Part shown: positions 12,765-24,574 of the stretch, one piece after another
Layout of the letters: every line of letters starts with the position of its first letter
How positions within the stretch are numbered: the first letter of the stretch is position 1
NCBI RefSeq assembly: GCF_036588685.1
Contig: NC_086383.1
Coordinates: 37,022,171-37,086,170 of the forward strand
Reading direction: 5' to 3'
Origin: Mytilus trossulus
Taxonomy: Eukaryota > Mollusca > Bivalvia > Mytilida > Mytilidae
Length of the DNA stretch: 64,000 nucleotides
Program-made: the position numbers and the translations under genes
The notes under the pieces: model-generated
Seen by the model: the letters and a program-made list of their open reading frames with translations, nothing else
What the model was told of the DNA's origin: nothing
Database searches by the model: none

Positions 12765-13239
12765 AAAGTTATTTTTTTGTATAGTTATCATCATATTAAA
12801 CTGTTAAACACGAAAATAATAGGGGGAAAGGGATTTTGAAAAAAAGGGGGAGGGCTAAAATAAATTGTCCTGTCTCTAAGTACCTAAGTATACATTTTGA
12901 AACAAATTGAAAGAATTTCTTAAGAGTAGGCCCGGAAAGACCGCTTTTTGACCCAAACATTTTGCAGTTTTACAAAAATGTTCTAGCTTTTATCGGTGAG
13001 TAAGATACTTCTGCTACATAAATATGGGCGAGTTCTGACAATACAACACACACATATCGGTACCTAGCATCATTAAGTCATGTTTTATTACTGAAATCTT
13101 CAGAATGTTTGCATTTGAGTTTAGTTTTAGACGTTTTCCGACTTCAATGGAAGTGGTCGCATTTGTGTTCATTCTTAATATTTAAATATAAATTGTATTT
13201 GATACATAACATATATTCATATGATGAAGACAATATTTC

Positions 13240-13590
13240 GATCACTTTAATTGCAGTCTGTGTCTGGCATGTCGTCAACTTCTGGTAGTCCTTCGTTAAT
13301 TTATGTATCATTGTCATTGTGTTTAGTTTCTTTTGATACCTTTGTTGACATAGGACTCGGACTTCTTTGACCTGAGTGTTGTTTTGCATATTGTTGTTTG
13401 TTTGATTTTTCTACATTGGATAGAGGTATAGAGGGAGGGTTGAGATCTCAAAATCTATGTTTAACCCCGACGCATTTTTATAAAATGTAAGAAGAGTCAC
13501 ATATGAAAGAAAAGAAACTACAACTTTCCATATACGCACATGCAAACAGAAATAAAATTAATTCAATCAAAATGACAATATATGCATTAT
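13240..13590 (+). repeat. dispersed repeat, copy 1
   Basis: Matches 19480-19800 in the same orientation: a TTTAATTGC..GTC start, GACATAGGACTCGGACTTC, GTATTGTTGTTTGTTTG-like and a GGTTGAGAT..CAAAA..CTATGTTTAACCCC block. The TTTAACCCC part also resembles the start of the repeat at 23490. No coding capacity. Confidence 0.7.
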
Positions 13591-13909
13591 TGATTTGTAG
13601 CAGTCTTTGTCTTGTCAAATTGATTATGCACATTATGAATTGTTATATTGCAATTGTAACATCTGAATCTATCATTCAACGTTTATTAATCACTTCTTCA
13701 TCAACAAACAAATTTATTAGATTTCAGTAGCAAGTTTTTTTTATATTTTTTTTTTAAATGTATATAGGAGTAGAATGTGAAATATTAAATAACAGGTAAA
13801 CTGGTACTTTTCTTAACTCAACACCATAGACAACAACTCAACCAAAATGAAGAAAAACTTTGGAAGGAAACTTTAAACTATTTAACATATCTTATTTAAT
13901 TTATTAGAC

Positions 13910-14190
13910 TTATTAATGTATCTTATAAACTATATATGTTTAACTATATAAGATAGTGTTAAACTATATAAGATATTATATAATCTATCTGTTATAAACT
14001 ATATAAGATATTCTTCAACTATATGATATATTTTATAAACTATGTATTATAAACTACATAAGATATTTCATAAACTATGTATAAGACATCCTATCAGCTA
14101 TATAAAGTATCTTATAACTCCATAAGCTATTTTATCAACTAAAAAAGATATCTCATAAATTATAAAAGAAATCTTATACATTTTGTTTGA
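13910..14190. repeat. degenerate AT-rich repeat (CTATATAAGATAT)
   Basis: Many imperfect copies of AAACTATATAAGATATT at irregular spacing of about 20-35 bases. This is simple-sequence drift with no coding potential. Confidence 0.7.
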
Positions 14191-14269
14191 TATCTTAAAT
14201 TAGAATATATAGTAAAACGGCTTGCCATACAAAAAGATGAACAGGGTGGATTTATGTGATCCAAAAAGA

Positions 14270-15192
14270 GCAAACTCCTGCAGCACTAGTAACATAATTG
14301 TTTACATCCAAAAATGGCCAGATCCTGCAGCACTTGTAACATTATTGTTTACATAAAAAAATGGTCAGATCCTGCAGCACTAGTAACATTATTGTTAACA
14401 TCCAAAAATGGTCAGATCCTGCAGCACTAGTAACATTATTGTTTACATCCAAAAATGGTCAGATCCTGCAGCACTAGTAACATTATTGTTTCCATCAAAA
14501 AAAGATCAGATCCTGCAGCACTAGTAATATTATTGTTTACATCAAAGAACGGTCACATCCTGTAGCACTAGTAACATTATTGTTTACATCCAAAAACGGT
14601 CACATCCTGCAGCACTAGTAACACTATTGTTTACATCAAAAAATGGTCAGATCCTGCAGCACTAGTAACATTGTTGTTTAAACCAAAAATGGTCAGATCC
14701 TGCAGCACTAGTAATATTAATGTTTATATCAAAGAAGGTCAGATCCTACAGCACTAGTTACATTATTGTTTACACCCAAAAAGGTCAAATCCTACAGCAC
14801 TAACAACATTATTGTTTACATCCAAAAATGTCAGATCCTGCAGCACTAGTTACATTATTGTTTGAACCAAAAAATGGTCAGATCTTGCAGCACTAGTAAC
14901 ATTATTGTTTACATAAAAAAAGGTCAGATCCTGCAGCACTAGTAACATTATTGTTTACACCCAAAAAAGGTCAGATTCTGCAGCACTAACAACATTATTG
15001 TTTACATAAAAAAGGTCAGATCCTGCATCACTAGTAACATTATTGTTTACATCAAAAAGGTAAGATCCTGCAGCACTAGTAACATTATTGTTTACATCCA
15101 AAAATGTCAGATCCTTCAGCACTAGTAACATTAATGTTTACATGAAGAGGACAGATCCTGCAGTACTGGTAACATTATTGTTTACATAAAAA
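14270..15192. repeat. 47-bp minisatellite, about 20 copies
   Basis: Unit CCTGCAGCACTAGTAACATT + ATTGTTTACATCCAAAAATG + GTCAGAT (47 bases), repeated about 20 times with small substitutions and length changes in the A-run. One more unit lies beyond the inserted element, at about 15663-15715. Confidence 0.92.
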
Positions 15193-15662
15193 TAGCATGG
15201 GGTCCTGGCTTTCTTGTCAGTATAGCCAGGCGTGTATCAATGTACTGCCAGTCAATTATTGGTTAATAATAATTTTGTCCTCAATGTTTGTTTTACATCT
15301 GTATTCAATCAATTCTTGTTTAACATCAATTAGTAAAAATTAGACTGTAATTATTTTTCTTTATGAATTGATGTATAGTGTTATCATATCTAATTAGTAG
15401 TATGATGATAATTAGTAAGCATAACAGGGTTAATTCTTATCAGCAATCGCCTGGTGAGAAAGTTAAAAATTCAAGATTTCACATGTCCAAGGTGTCAATT
15501 GGAATCCAATTGTGCTGGTTTACATCACAAACCAAATTTATGCAAATATTTATTCAGCCTCACTTTAGATTCAGAGTCAACTGGCACTGAATCGATCACA
15601 TGGTATTTGTTCCCCACCTGGCCCCTACGACGCGCAGCTAGATTGGGCCGGATCCCAGGCTA
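15193..15662. mobile_element. 470-bp inverted-repeat element inserted in the minisatellite
   Basis: The array is broken between two copies of ACATAAAAA (15184-15192 and 15663-15671). Removing the insert plus one copy restores a normal unit, so this is a 9-bp target-site duplication. The insert starts TAGCATGGGGTCCTGGC and ends in an imperfect inverted copy (GCCGGATCCCAGGCTA). It has no transposase ORF; the 69-70-codon ORFs inside are chance frames. An 8-9-bp duplication fits hAT- or Merlin-type transposition, but the ends do not settle which. Confidence 0.8.
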
Positions 15663-15715
15663 ACATAAAAAAGGACAGATTATGCAGCACTGGTTACATT
15701 ATTGTTTAGCCATGT
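15663..15715. repeat. last unit of the 47-bp minisatellite
   Basis: Diverged unit (ATGCAGCACTGGTTACATTA) separated from the main array by the inserted element. Confidence 0.8.
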
Positions 15716-15971
15716 AATAAATGCTTATCAAATGTATGTTTGTTTTGTTGGTATTGATAAAAAAAATATATTGTAATATATAGGTATATGAGTAAATTGA
15801 GATGTTATGAATACTCCAAACGACAGTTATCCAACACTCAATAACTAATTTGTTAGTGTATTCTCATAATAAAATAGTTTATGTTTCTACAAACATCGTT
15901 TTAAGTAATGAAAGAGAGGTGAACACTGAATTTCTTTCTTTGGACTGTGAATATCAATTATGGTTGAAAAA

Positions 15972-16050
15972 TATATAAAATTTAATACCATTCAAAGCAT
16001 GTTTTTTATAGTTAAAAAACATGCTTTGAATGGTATTAAATTTTGATATA
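15972..16050. repeat. long hairpin (arms ~37 bp)
   Basis: TTTAATACCATTCAAAGCAT with flanks on the left and ATGCTTTGAATGGTATTAAA on the right are complementary over about 37 bases, with a short TATAGTT-like loop. It could be a small fold-back element. Confidence 0.8.
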
Positions 16051-16439
16051 TTTTTTTGTGATTTTCAACTTATTTGAATATCGAAACCGACTTCTAGCAT
16101 CAGCTTCCATATTGCATAAAGAATAACGAATATAACGATCCGGCTGCTAATTTCAGATACAGTTTTTGGTATGGTAAGTTGCCTTTTAAATCTGTTAAGT
16201 GCAAATACAGGGTGATATGACAAAAGATAAGCACGGTGTGTCAAATACATAAATTAAACCGGGTGCCTAAGGCATCATATAACAGCATTCGGTTGTAAAT
16301 AGTGTAAGGGTTTTCAATTAAAGGTCTTATGACTTCAATTACAAATAACGGTAGTTGTAAATAACGACGCTACAAAATACAAATATAAAATACTATTATA
16401 CTAGTGCAGAGAAAGATAACTCTGACATATTTATGAACA

Positions 16440-17098
16440 AGTACATTGAACTGTACAACATTCTATGTGACTTATATAATTTTTCTGACGTAAGACACTC
16501 AAATCAATCCATGTGTTCGTAGATAGTAGATGTTTTTGTGTTCTGTTAAATTGTTCCTTTTAAAATTTCTGGATTCTCATAAATTCTATGTATTAACTTT
16601 TGGACTAGTTTGAATCTCGGTCTATTTCTGTAATTTATTCTTACATACTTTTGATTTTTTAACCCTGTATGCGTACATTGCCTATGTAAATTTTCAAATT
16701 GTTTGTATGCACATTGAACGACAAATCTATATGACGTATATATTTTTTCTGACGTCAGACACTCAAATTAATCCATGTGTTTGTAGATAGTAGATGTTTT
16801 TGTGTCCTGTTAAATTGTTCCTTTTAAATTTTCTGGATTCTCATAAATTCTATGCATAACTTTTGGACTAGTTTGAATCTCGGTCTATTTCTGTAATTTA
16901 TTCTTACATACTTATGATTTTTTAACCCTCTATGCGTTCATTGCCTATGTAAATTTTATAATTGTTTGTACGCACATTGAACGACAAATTTATGTGCCGT
17001 ATATAATTTTTCTGACGTCAGACACTCAAATCAATCCATGTGTTCGTAGATAGTAGATGTTTTTTGTGTCCTTTTAAATTGTTCCTTTTAAAATTGTT
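16440..17098. repeat. 264-bp tandem repeat, 2.4 copies
   Basis: Copies start near 16481, 16745 and 17008 at TTTTCTGACGT(A/C)AGACACTC. The third stops inside the GTTCCTTTTAAA block near 17098. The copies are nearly identical, so the expansion is fairly recent. Confidence 0.9.
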
Positions 17099-17204
17099 AT
17101 ACGATGATGACTGATGTACCCATATTTTGACTATTTTATTAATTGTGACTGTTTATTTAACGCATCATGTAAATGTAGCGGAATTTGATGAGACTGTTAT
17201 TAAA

Positions 17205-17400
17205 GTGAGAGGGTGAGCGCTATAGAACCAGGTTTAATCAACCATTTTCTACATTTGAAAATGCCTGTACCAAGTCAGGAATATGACAGTTCTTGTCCAT
17301 TCGTTTTTGATGCGTTTTTTTTTTTTTTTATTTTGCCATGTGATTATGAACTTTCCAAATTGATTTTCCTCTGAGTTCAGTACTTTCTAAGTAAAAATCA
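17205..17400 (+). repeat. dispersed repeat (CCAGGTTTAATC family)
   Basis: AACCAGGTTTAATCAACCAT, ATGCCTGTACCAAGTCAGGA and a tail ending GAGTTCAGTA. Related copies lie at 49240-49400, 50740-50900 and 58970-59150. Confidence 0.7.
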
Positions 17401-18499
17401 CATTATCATTCTCTTTTATCTGTCTCAAAGACTCAACTTAAACTTGTGTCTTACTACTATTAGTGTGTGCATCTCATAAACGTAACTGCGATAAATATGC
17501 TAATATCATCTAGAATATGCATGTTCTATTATTTCCTTGCAAATGAAATGAGATCTAAAAGATATCAAAAGGTTATTTAAATTCACAATTAGGAAATACA
17601 TGTAGAGAAAAAACGAAAATAAAAAACAACATGACACACATCAGGAAACCAAACATACCAAAAACCAAAGTCTGAGCAACCCAAACACAATCAAAACAAG
17701 GGGTAACTCCATGTGCTGGAAATGGTAATCATATCCTGCTCCAAATGTGGCACGTGTTGCTTACGTAAGTACAGACCGGTTGATACACATATCGCAATGT
17801 GCCCGTGGTTGTTTAAACATTCTTATTGTTTTTGCACACTTTAGTGTGATTGTCGGGTTAAATTATGACATGCAGTAAATGTTTAAGATTTATTCAATTG
17901 ATAATACTCCGTGTTTTGTTCTTCAAATCGCAGTTGTTGCATGGCCGTCCGATTGTAAAGAAATAATCTCAAATCGGTGATGCGTGGAGTGAATAGAGAG
18001 TTATTTTGCTCCGTGTTAAAGGTCAATAATGTGGTCATTTTATAAATCTCCTGTCAACAAAACTTTGAATTTTTCGAAAAACTAAGGATTTTCTTTTTTC
18101 TTTTTCTTTTTCGCTGTCCATGTGACATGGTTGGGAATCCATATATCCTTTCTTTTCTAATATAATACAGTGTATTTGCTACAAGACGCCATTAATCTTG
18201 CAATGCATTCTACCATTCATTTGATAAAAGAATGAAGTATCTCACCTGCATTTAAATACATAATGTCAATACTAATCTATGACTGTCATAGCGGTGTAAG
18301 CTCAAGACAATATTTTGATATCACACGTTAAAATAAAGTTTGCTATTTCTGAGTATTTTGTATTTTGGTTTAGTTTCTTTTATAATGCATTTCAATTCAT
18401 TTCACTGAACTATTTATTCAAGCATATTAGGTTGCAACATGTTCTTCTATTTTGAATGATTGAATAATTGATTGTTGGTTGCTTAACTTATAAGAAAAA
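17401..18499. other. no gene; contains a retroelement tail fragment
   Basis: The stretch 17640-17790 (GGGGTAACTCC..GGTAATCATATCCTGCTCC..GTGGCAC) is a diverged, same-strand copy of the 3' tail of the reverse-transcriptase element at 38082-39037. Nothing else is recognised. Confidence 0.45.
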
Positions 18500-18625
18500 C
18501 GATGCGGTATGATTGCCAAAGAGACAACTATCCACTAAAGACCAAAATGACACAAACATTAACAACTATAGGTCACCGTACGGCCGTCAACAATGGGCAA
18601 AGCCTATACCGCATGGTCAGCTATA
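18500..18625 (-). repeat. dispersed mussel repeat, 5'-truncated
   Basis: GCGGTATGATTGCCAAAGAG, AGACCAAAATGACACAAACA and GGTCACCGTACGGCCGTCAA are the reverse complement of the tail of the full repeat at 23490-23835. Confidence 0.75.
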
Positions 18626-19109
18626 AAACATCCAGTTTATAAAATGCATGTAGCATGTATGTTCAGGTCGAGAATAAATTGAAAAACATGAGTGTGTATT
18701 AGGTAGGTCCTGAAGGCCGGACAATTTAGACTGCTATTAAACAAATGAGGAAAATTGAATCGAGATCTAAATTTATACCTTAAACATGCCTTCGAAGGGC
18801 CTATACAATCGTTGAAACAAGGGTTTTTAATGTAAAGAGAACGTGCCACTCTACGAATTCTTCCGGAGCGGACACGGCGGTGATGATTTACATAACAAAC
18901 AACCAAACAGAAACAACCTCTTGAAGTGACCAGATAAAAAACAATGCATGTTCAAGTGGATTTAATTTTCTTACTCGAGTCCCGTGATTATCCACTAATC
19001 AGCAATATTTGTTGTAGACAACCTGTTGTATTCCATTCAGGCACATCAGAAAAACATATATCTGTAATAATTGTACAAACAATGCGCCTACAGGAAATTA
19101 GTGTTTCTA

Positions 19110-19420
19110 CCATATAGGAAGATCATTTAATATGAGTGTCAATAAGACAACTCTCCATCCAAGGACAAATTCATAAAAGTAAACCATTATAGGTCAAGGT
19201 ACGGCCTTCAACACGGAGCCTTGGCTCACATCAAACACCAAGCTATACATGCTATAATGGGCCCCCAAAATAACTTGTGTAAAAGCATTCGCAACGATAT
19301 CGATCTCATCTATAATATATAAATGGGAAATGAGAAACAACACTTATGAACCACATAAACAGAAGACAACCAATGAATATCAGATTCCTGACTGAGAGCA
19401 GGTGCAAACAATTGCTGCGG
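19110..19420 (-). repeat. diverged relative of the dispersed mussel repeat
   Basis: Contains ATGAGTGTCAATAAGACAAC, AGGTCAAGGTACGGCCTTCA and CAGATTCCTGACTGAGAGCA. It is closest to the copy at 34045-34335 and so belongs to a separate subfamily from 23490 and 44648. Confidence 0.65.
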
Positions 19421-19479
19421 GATTTATCATTTTAATGGTACCTAACCTTCTCCTCTTTTCTTAATCAACACAAACTTTC

Positions 19480-19800
19480 AATCTGTTTAATTGCGGTCAA
19501 GAGCTGGCATGTCAGTAACTGCTTGTTATCCTTTGTTAATTTTTGTATCATTGTCATTTTGTTCAGTTTCTTTTGTTACCTATTCTGACATAGGACTCGG
19601 ACTTCCTTTGAACTGAGTTTCACTGTGCGTATTGTTGTTTGTTTGTTTTGTATACATTGGCTAGCGGTATAGGGGGAGGTTTGAGATATCAAAAACTATG
19701 TTTAACCCCATGAGTAACACATGAAAGAAAAGAAACTACAGCTTTTCATATACTCAATTGTAAACAGAAATTAATTTACTTCAAACATAATGACAAGATA
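19480..19800 (+). repeat. dispersed repeat, copy 2 of the 13240 family
   Basis: Collinear with 13240-13590 (GACATAGGACTCGGACTTCC, GTATTGTTGTTTGTTTGTTT, TGTTTAACCCC). Confidence 0.7.
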
Positions 19801-20238
19801 TGCTTATGCACAGTTCAGTACAAATATAGATATGCTTTGTAGCAGTCTTTGTTTTGTTTTTTCTATATTGCAATAATTGTAACATCCTTTTTCTGTTAAA
19901 TTTATACATGTATAAAGAATATTCCAAAAACTGAAACTTTTTCTAATTGTTTCTCAAATTTACAACTTTAAATTGTCAGAAATATTTTTTCAACAAATGC
20001 TAACGCCGTGACCTAAATTGTCTGAGTCTAAAGCTGATGTCGTCATACATCCCTTTATCTGTTCACCACATTCTGTTCTTCCATACACACCACAATTAAA
20101 GTACCAAAAAATAAATGTCCAGAGATCTTAATTTTATTATCGAACGATTACATCTCCGTCCGGGGATAGCTTTACACCGGGAAATATGACATATACCCAA
20201 GCGTATTTGCACTTTTGCCAAACTAAAAGGCCATATCT

Positions 20239-20550
20239 TCAGATCAGGGTGCAAATTTTGAAGGGAATTTAATACAGGAACTTTGTAAACTTTTGGTAAC
20301 TAAAAAATATAGAACTGCACCGTATCATGCAATGGGAAATGGAATGATCGAAAGAGTTAACCGTACTTTACTCTCTATGTTAGGAACTTTGGAACCAAAT
20401 CAAAAACTCAACTGGAAATTACATGTAAGATCATTTGTTCATGCGTATAACTATACAAAACATGAATCAAACAATCAATCATCATACTTTTTAATGTTTG
20501 AAAGGGAACCGCAAAATTTTTTGACTGCATTGACCAAATGTGCACTTTAA
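20239..20550 (+). pseudogene. Ty3/gypsy-type integrase fragment
   Basis: An open stretch of about 103 codons starts right after an in-frame TAA at 20224. It shows the second half of a retrotransposon integrase core. SDQGANFEG holds the second catalytic Asp, and YHAMGNGMIERVNRTL holds the catalytic Glu. WKLHVRSFVHAYNYTKH and a YFLMFEREP motif follow in the usual order. The first catalytic Asp, the zinc-binding N-terminus, reverse transcriptase, protease and LTRs are not visible. The last nine codons (from ACTGCATTGACC) already belong to the satellite at 20523-21960, so the gene is truncated at both ends and inactive. Confidence 0.85.
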
Positions 20551-21960
20551 TTTGTATAAATCTATATACCCGCATAGTAAATCAGCCATATTTTTTATGT
20601 CAGGATTCAAGGTATAATACAATGAACAGCAATATTACAAAATAATAAGAAAAACAAATTGTTCGCATAAATTTAGGGTGCCAGCATGTCCTCTTTTTAC
20701 TAAAAATACTGATACGTAACAAATTTTCAGTAGTTTTCATACCTCAAGCTTACTTGTACAACAAAATTACGTGACCGCATTGACCAAAACTGACCATATG
20801 TGCACTTTAATTTGTAAATCGATATACGCGCAAAGTAAATCAGCCATATTTTTTATGTCACGATTTACTGTGTAATACAATAGAAGCAAAATTCCAATAT
20901 AATAAGAACACATTTTTATTCGCATAAATTTAGGGTGCCAGCATGTCCTCTTTTTACTCAAAATACTGATACGTAACAAAATTTCAGTAGTGTTGATACC
21001 TCATGCTGACTTGTACAACAACATTTTTTGACTGCATTGACCAAATGTGCACTTTAATTTGTAAATCTATATACCCGCATAGTAAATCAACCATATTTTT
21101 TATGGCAGGATTCAATGTATAATACAATGAACAGCAATATTCAAATATAATAAGAACAAATTTTTATTCACATAAATTTAGGGTGCCAGCATGTCCTCTT
21201 TTTACTCAAAATACTGATACGTAACACATTTTCAGTAGTTTTATACCTCAAGCTTACTTGTACAACATAATTATTTGACCGCATTGACCAAAACTGACCA
21301 TATGTGAACTTTAAATTGTAAATGTATATCAGCATAGTTAATAAGCCATATTTTTTATGTTGGGATTTAATGTATAATTATAATCAACAGCAATATTGCA
21401 ATATAATAACAACAAAGTTTTGTTCGCATAAATTTACGATACCAACATGTCCTCCTTTTACTCAAAATATTGATATATGTTAAGGAATGTATCTCCCTCA
21501 TGCACAGCTCTTATTCCTTTCACGGATTTGGCTATACTTTTTGGACCTTTTGAATTATAGCTCTTCATCTTTTATATAAGCTTTGGATTTCAAATATTTT
21601 GGCCTCGAGTATCACTGAAAAGACATGTATTGTCAAAATGCTCATCTGGTGCAAGAAAATTGGTACCGTTAATTTTATTTTTATCACAAAATTTCAGTAG
21701 TTTTGATACCTCCATGCTGACTTTACAACAAAAGTATTTGACTCACTGCATCGACCAAAACTGACCATATGTGAACTTTAAATTGTAAATCTATATACCC
21801 GCATAGTTGATCAGCAATGTTTTTGATATCAGGAGTTTTAGTTGGACCATAAATGTACATGTAATCAATAATATTGGTAAACTATATAAATGCAACAAAC
21901 ATTCTGCAAAACATGAGAGTGTCAGCATTTCATCTCTGTATTCAAAATAACAGTAACTTC
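20523..21960. repeat. ~250-bp satellite, about five units, one interrupted
   Basis: Units begin at GAC(T/C)GCATTGACCAAA near 20523, 20772, 21030, 21278 and 21730. Each carries a CCATATTTTTTATGTC block, a CATAAATTTAGGGTGCCAGC block and a TACTGATACGTAACA block. Alternate units carry an extra AACTGACCAT after GACCAA, suggesting a two-unit higher-order period. The fourth unit is interrupted by a foreign repeat at about 21478-21690. Confidence 0.88.
21478..21690 (+). repeat. dispersed repeat inserted in the ~250-bp satellite
   Basis: AATGTATCTCCCTCATGCAC, TATAGCTCTTCATCTTTTAT, ATAAGCTTTGGATTTCAAAT and CATCTGGTGCAAGAAAATTG are wording I know from a very common bivalve repeat. It splits a unit between the TCAAAATA and TTTCAGTAG blocks. 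Confidence 0.65.
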
Positions 21961-22035
21961 ATATATAGTAGTTCATGATGGTGTGTAAAACAAAACTATT
22001 ATGCCGCATCATCAAAGTACCATTACTGACATGTC

Positions 22036-22098
22036 TGATTATAGTCCAAATAATTATGACGTCTGGCATGGCTATTTTTATTTTTTTCTGGGACGCCT
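22036..22098 (+). repeat. single arm of the 63.4-kb palindromic element
   Basis: ATAGTCCAAATAATTATGAC, GTCTGGCATGGCTATTTTTA and TTCTGGGACGCCTT match the left arm of the palindrome at 63429-63557. The complementary right arm is absent here, so this is either a half element or the source of the arm. Confidence 0.75.
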
Positions 22099-22930
22099 TA
22101 CTACGTTGAAGCATACAACAATCAATTTTCAATTGTGGCGTCAGATATTTTGTTTGATGACATCCAAATGTTACGGGAACCTGTGTGATATCCGGCAATG
22201 GCGGACAAATAGCAATATTAAGGTGTATGCATTAGTAAATACTATCCTAGTTACAATGATTTAATAAAAAAGGTTCTCTTCTGGGAATAGTATACTGTTT
22301 ATCTATTATGTCGGTTGATTGATTTTGCTTATAGTTAAACCTCAAGTGGCAACTATTTCATTAAAGTGTGTATTGAGTTTAATTCTGGGACGTCCAATAT
22401 CTCAATTACTCGGCAAAGACAAATCTCTTGATCAATCTGACGAATTTGACGAGATTGTTGATAGTTTTACCACACCGTATGCGCACGGACACTGTACAAT
22501 TTCTATTAGAATATTCTGCGGAAAATAGAATAGTTAATTCAATGCAAACAAGTTGAATAATAATGAAATATCCATGCATGTACAAATTTATGCATAAAGT
22601 AAAATTAAGGGACAGGTAAAAAACGGGGACCGAAGCGACGTCGACAATGATGTTGATATCCCGTGAATATTGCTCCGAAGCGTTGGACAACCTTTCTATC
22701 CGCCTTCTAATAAAAAAAAACACTCTATGTGATTGTATAGGCATTTTTCTATTCATTTAAGAATACATGTATATCAAATAAAAAAAAGAGAATTTGTATG
22801 ATATATAATAAATAAAAATATAATAAAATGATAAATGATATCTGTGGAAAAACAATGCGAATGTTGTTTACGTATTTTTATTAAAGTTCAAGTCTGATAT
22901 GAAAACTCTTATAACGATAAACTGTCATAA
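22099..22930. other. no gene recognised
   Basis: Overlapping short ORFs on both strands (up to 116 codons on the minus strand at 22406-22756) show no domain or splice context. Confidence 0.4.
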
Positions 22931-23211
22931 CCAGACCTGTCCTCAGGTCTGGTCAATAGCAGACTTTTCCACAGGTCTGGTCAAAAGCAGACCTGTCCTC
23001 AGGTCTGGTCAGAACCATACCTGTCCACAGGTCTGGTCAAAAGTAGACTTATCCACAGGTCTGGTCAAGAGCAGAATTGTCCACAGGTCTGGTCAAAAGC
23101 AAACTTGTCCACAGGTCTGGAATAGGGCAGACCTGTCCTCAGGACTGGTCAAAAGCAGACTTGTCCACAGGTCTGGTCTGGAGCAGACTTGTCGATAGGT
23201 CTGCAGCAGTC
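22931..23211. repeat. 28-bp palindromic tandem repeat, 10 copies
   Basis: Unit CAGACCTGTCCTCAGGTCTG plus GTCAAAAG, ten times at an exact 28-base step. Within each unit CAGACCTG and CAGGTCTG are complementary, so every copy can form an 8-bp stem with a 4-base loop. The 99-codon frame through it is a by-product of the repeat, because 28 is not a multiple of 3. Confidence 0.92.
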
Positions 23212-23489
23212 CTAAAAAAGCACCCCGTAGGTCCGGTCCACCAACGACGAAGTTAACTTGCTTGACTGCTTAAAAATTCCAAGTTAACTTTGAAAGCAGT
23301 CAACAAGTTAACTCTAAGTAAACTTTTGTCAAGCTTTCGACAGCACCAATATGTTGGTCATTGTGTCTTTTTGTGTCGGGATGTATAAGTACCCGGCCAC
23401 GTCCACTCGTATTTTTTTGTGTATCTGATGAGTTAAACCTTTTTCAATTGATTTTTATAGTTCGTTCTTATTTCGTACTGTAATACCAC

Positions 23490-23835
23490 TGTCCCAGGTT
23501 AGGGGAGGGTTGGGATCCCGCTAACATGTTTAACCCCGCCACATAATTTTTATATGTGCCTGTCCCAAGTCAGGAGCCAATAATTCAGTCGTTGACGTTT
23601 GTTTATGTGTTACATATTTGTGTTTCGTTCATTTTTTTACATAAATAAGGCCGTTAGTTTTCTTTTTTTAATTGTTTTACATTGTTTTATTGGTGCCTTT
23701 TATAGCTGACTATGCGGTAAGGGCTTTGCTCATCGTTGAAGGCCGTACGGTAACCTAGAATTGTTAATATTTGTGTCATTTTGGTCTTTTGAGGATAGTT
23801 GTCTCATTGGCAATCATACCACATCTTCTTTTTTA
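23490..23835 (+). repeat. dispersed mussel repeat, full-length copy
   Basis: Order of blocks: TTAGGGGAGGGTTGGGATCC, CATGTTTAACCCCGCCACAT, CCTGTCCCAAGTCAGGAGCC, ATAAGGCCGTTAGTTTTCTT, TATAGCTGACTATGCGGTAA, GAAGGCCGTACGGTAACCTA, TGTCATTTTGGTCTTTTGAG, GTTGTCTCATTGGCAATCAT and ACCACATCTTC. A reverse full copy is at 44648-44990. Fragments lie at 5520-5640, 18500-18625, 25258-25320 and 54945-55160. It has no protein-coding capacity and is SINE- or MITE-like in size. Confidence 0.85.
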
Positions 23836-24574
23836 TAACCATAGTCATACACTTGACTATGTGGATTACAAGTTTTTTTCTTTCTTTATCTTACATATGT
23901 CTTTTGATATTGTTCCTATATGGTCCTACTATATCTAAATACTTAAAGTATAAAACACTGCATCTATATATTTTGCTCGGAGACCAATATATAAGAATAT
24001 AAATTAAACAAAACTTGCGCTTTAGATTTAGGGAGGGTCCGAAAGAAACTCTTCGAATGCAAGATTTTTGCGTAATTTTTTCCAATTCTTCTGAAGACTT
24101 ATGCTCTACCCTCTCTAAAAATATAGGTATGCTTTAATCATGTTAATTGTAATTGAGGATCTTAATTGAGGATAGTCACTGTTATGTCTTATCATCTTAG
24201 ATCCTCTCCAAACTTAAAAGTAAAAATCACGCACTATTATTGTTTAGATTGAAAAATACTTTTGCATATGCTCCGTCGACATTATCTCCGATTAAATTGA
24301 TATTGATCTGACAACCTCTGACCAGTCACCTGTGCATTTATACTTTAAGTTTAACGGGCTTGTTTTCTTTTCAGTTTTAAAAATAATTACCTCCCTTGTT
24401 ATTGTCATTTTGTAATCAATCTATTTTTTTTTACCATCTATATGTAAAATTATATTGTACAATTTATAAATTTGTGATCTGTTAAAAATCTTAATGTAAC
24501 AATTTATTCTTTATAAAAGATTTAAACAATGGAATTCAAAAGTTTTTGATTACTTTATCACCGTAGTTCAAAAC
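23836..24574. other. no gene recognised
   Basis: AT-rich, short overlapping ORFs only. Confidence 0.4.

Noticed and set aside
14270..15192. CRISPR-like regular repeat
   Set aside because: The 47-base units are contiguous with no unique spacers. This is a minisatellite in eukaryotic DNA.
22899..23198. 99-codon ORF over the 28-bp repeat
   Set aside because: The 28-base step shifts frame at each unit; openness is a property of the unit. No gene signals.
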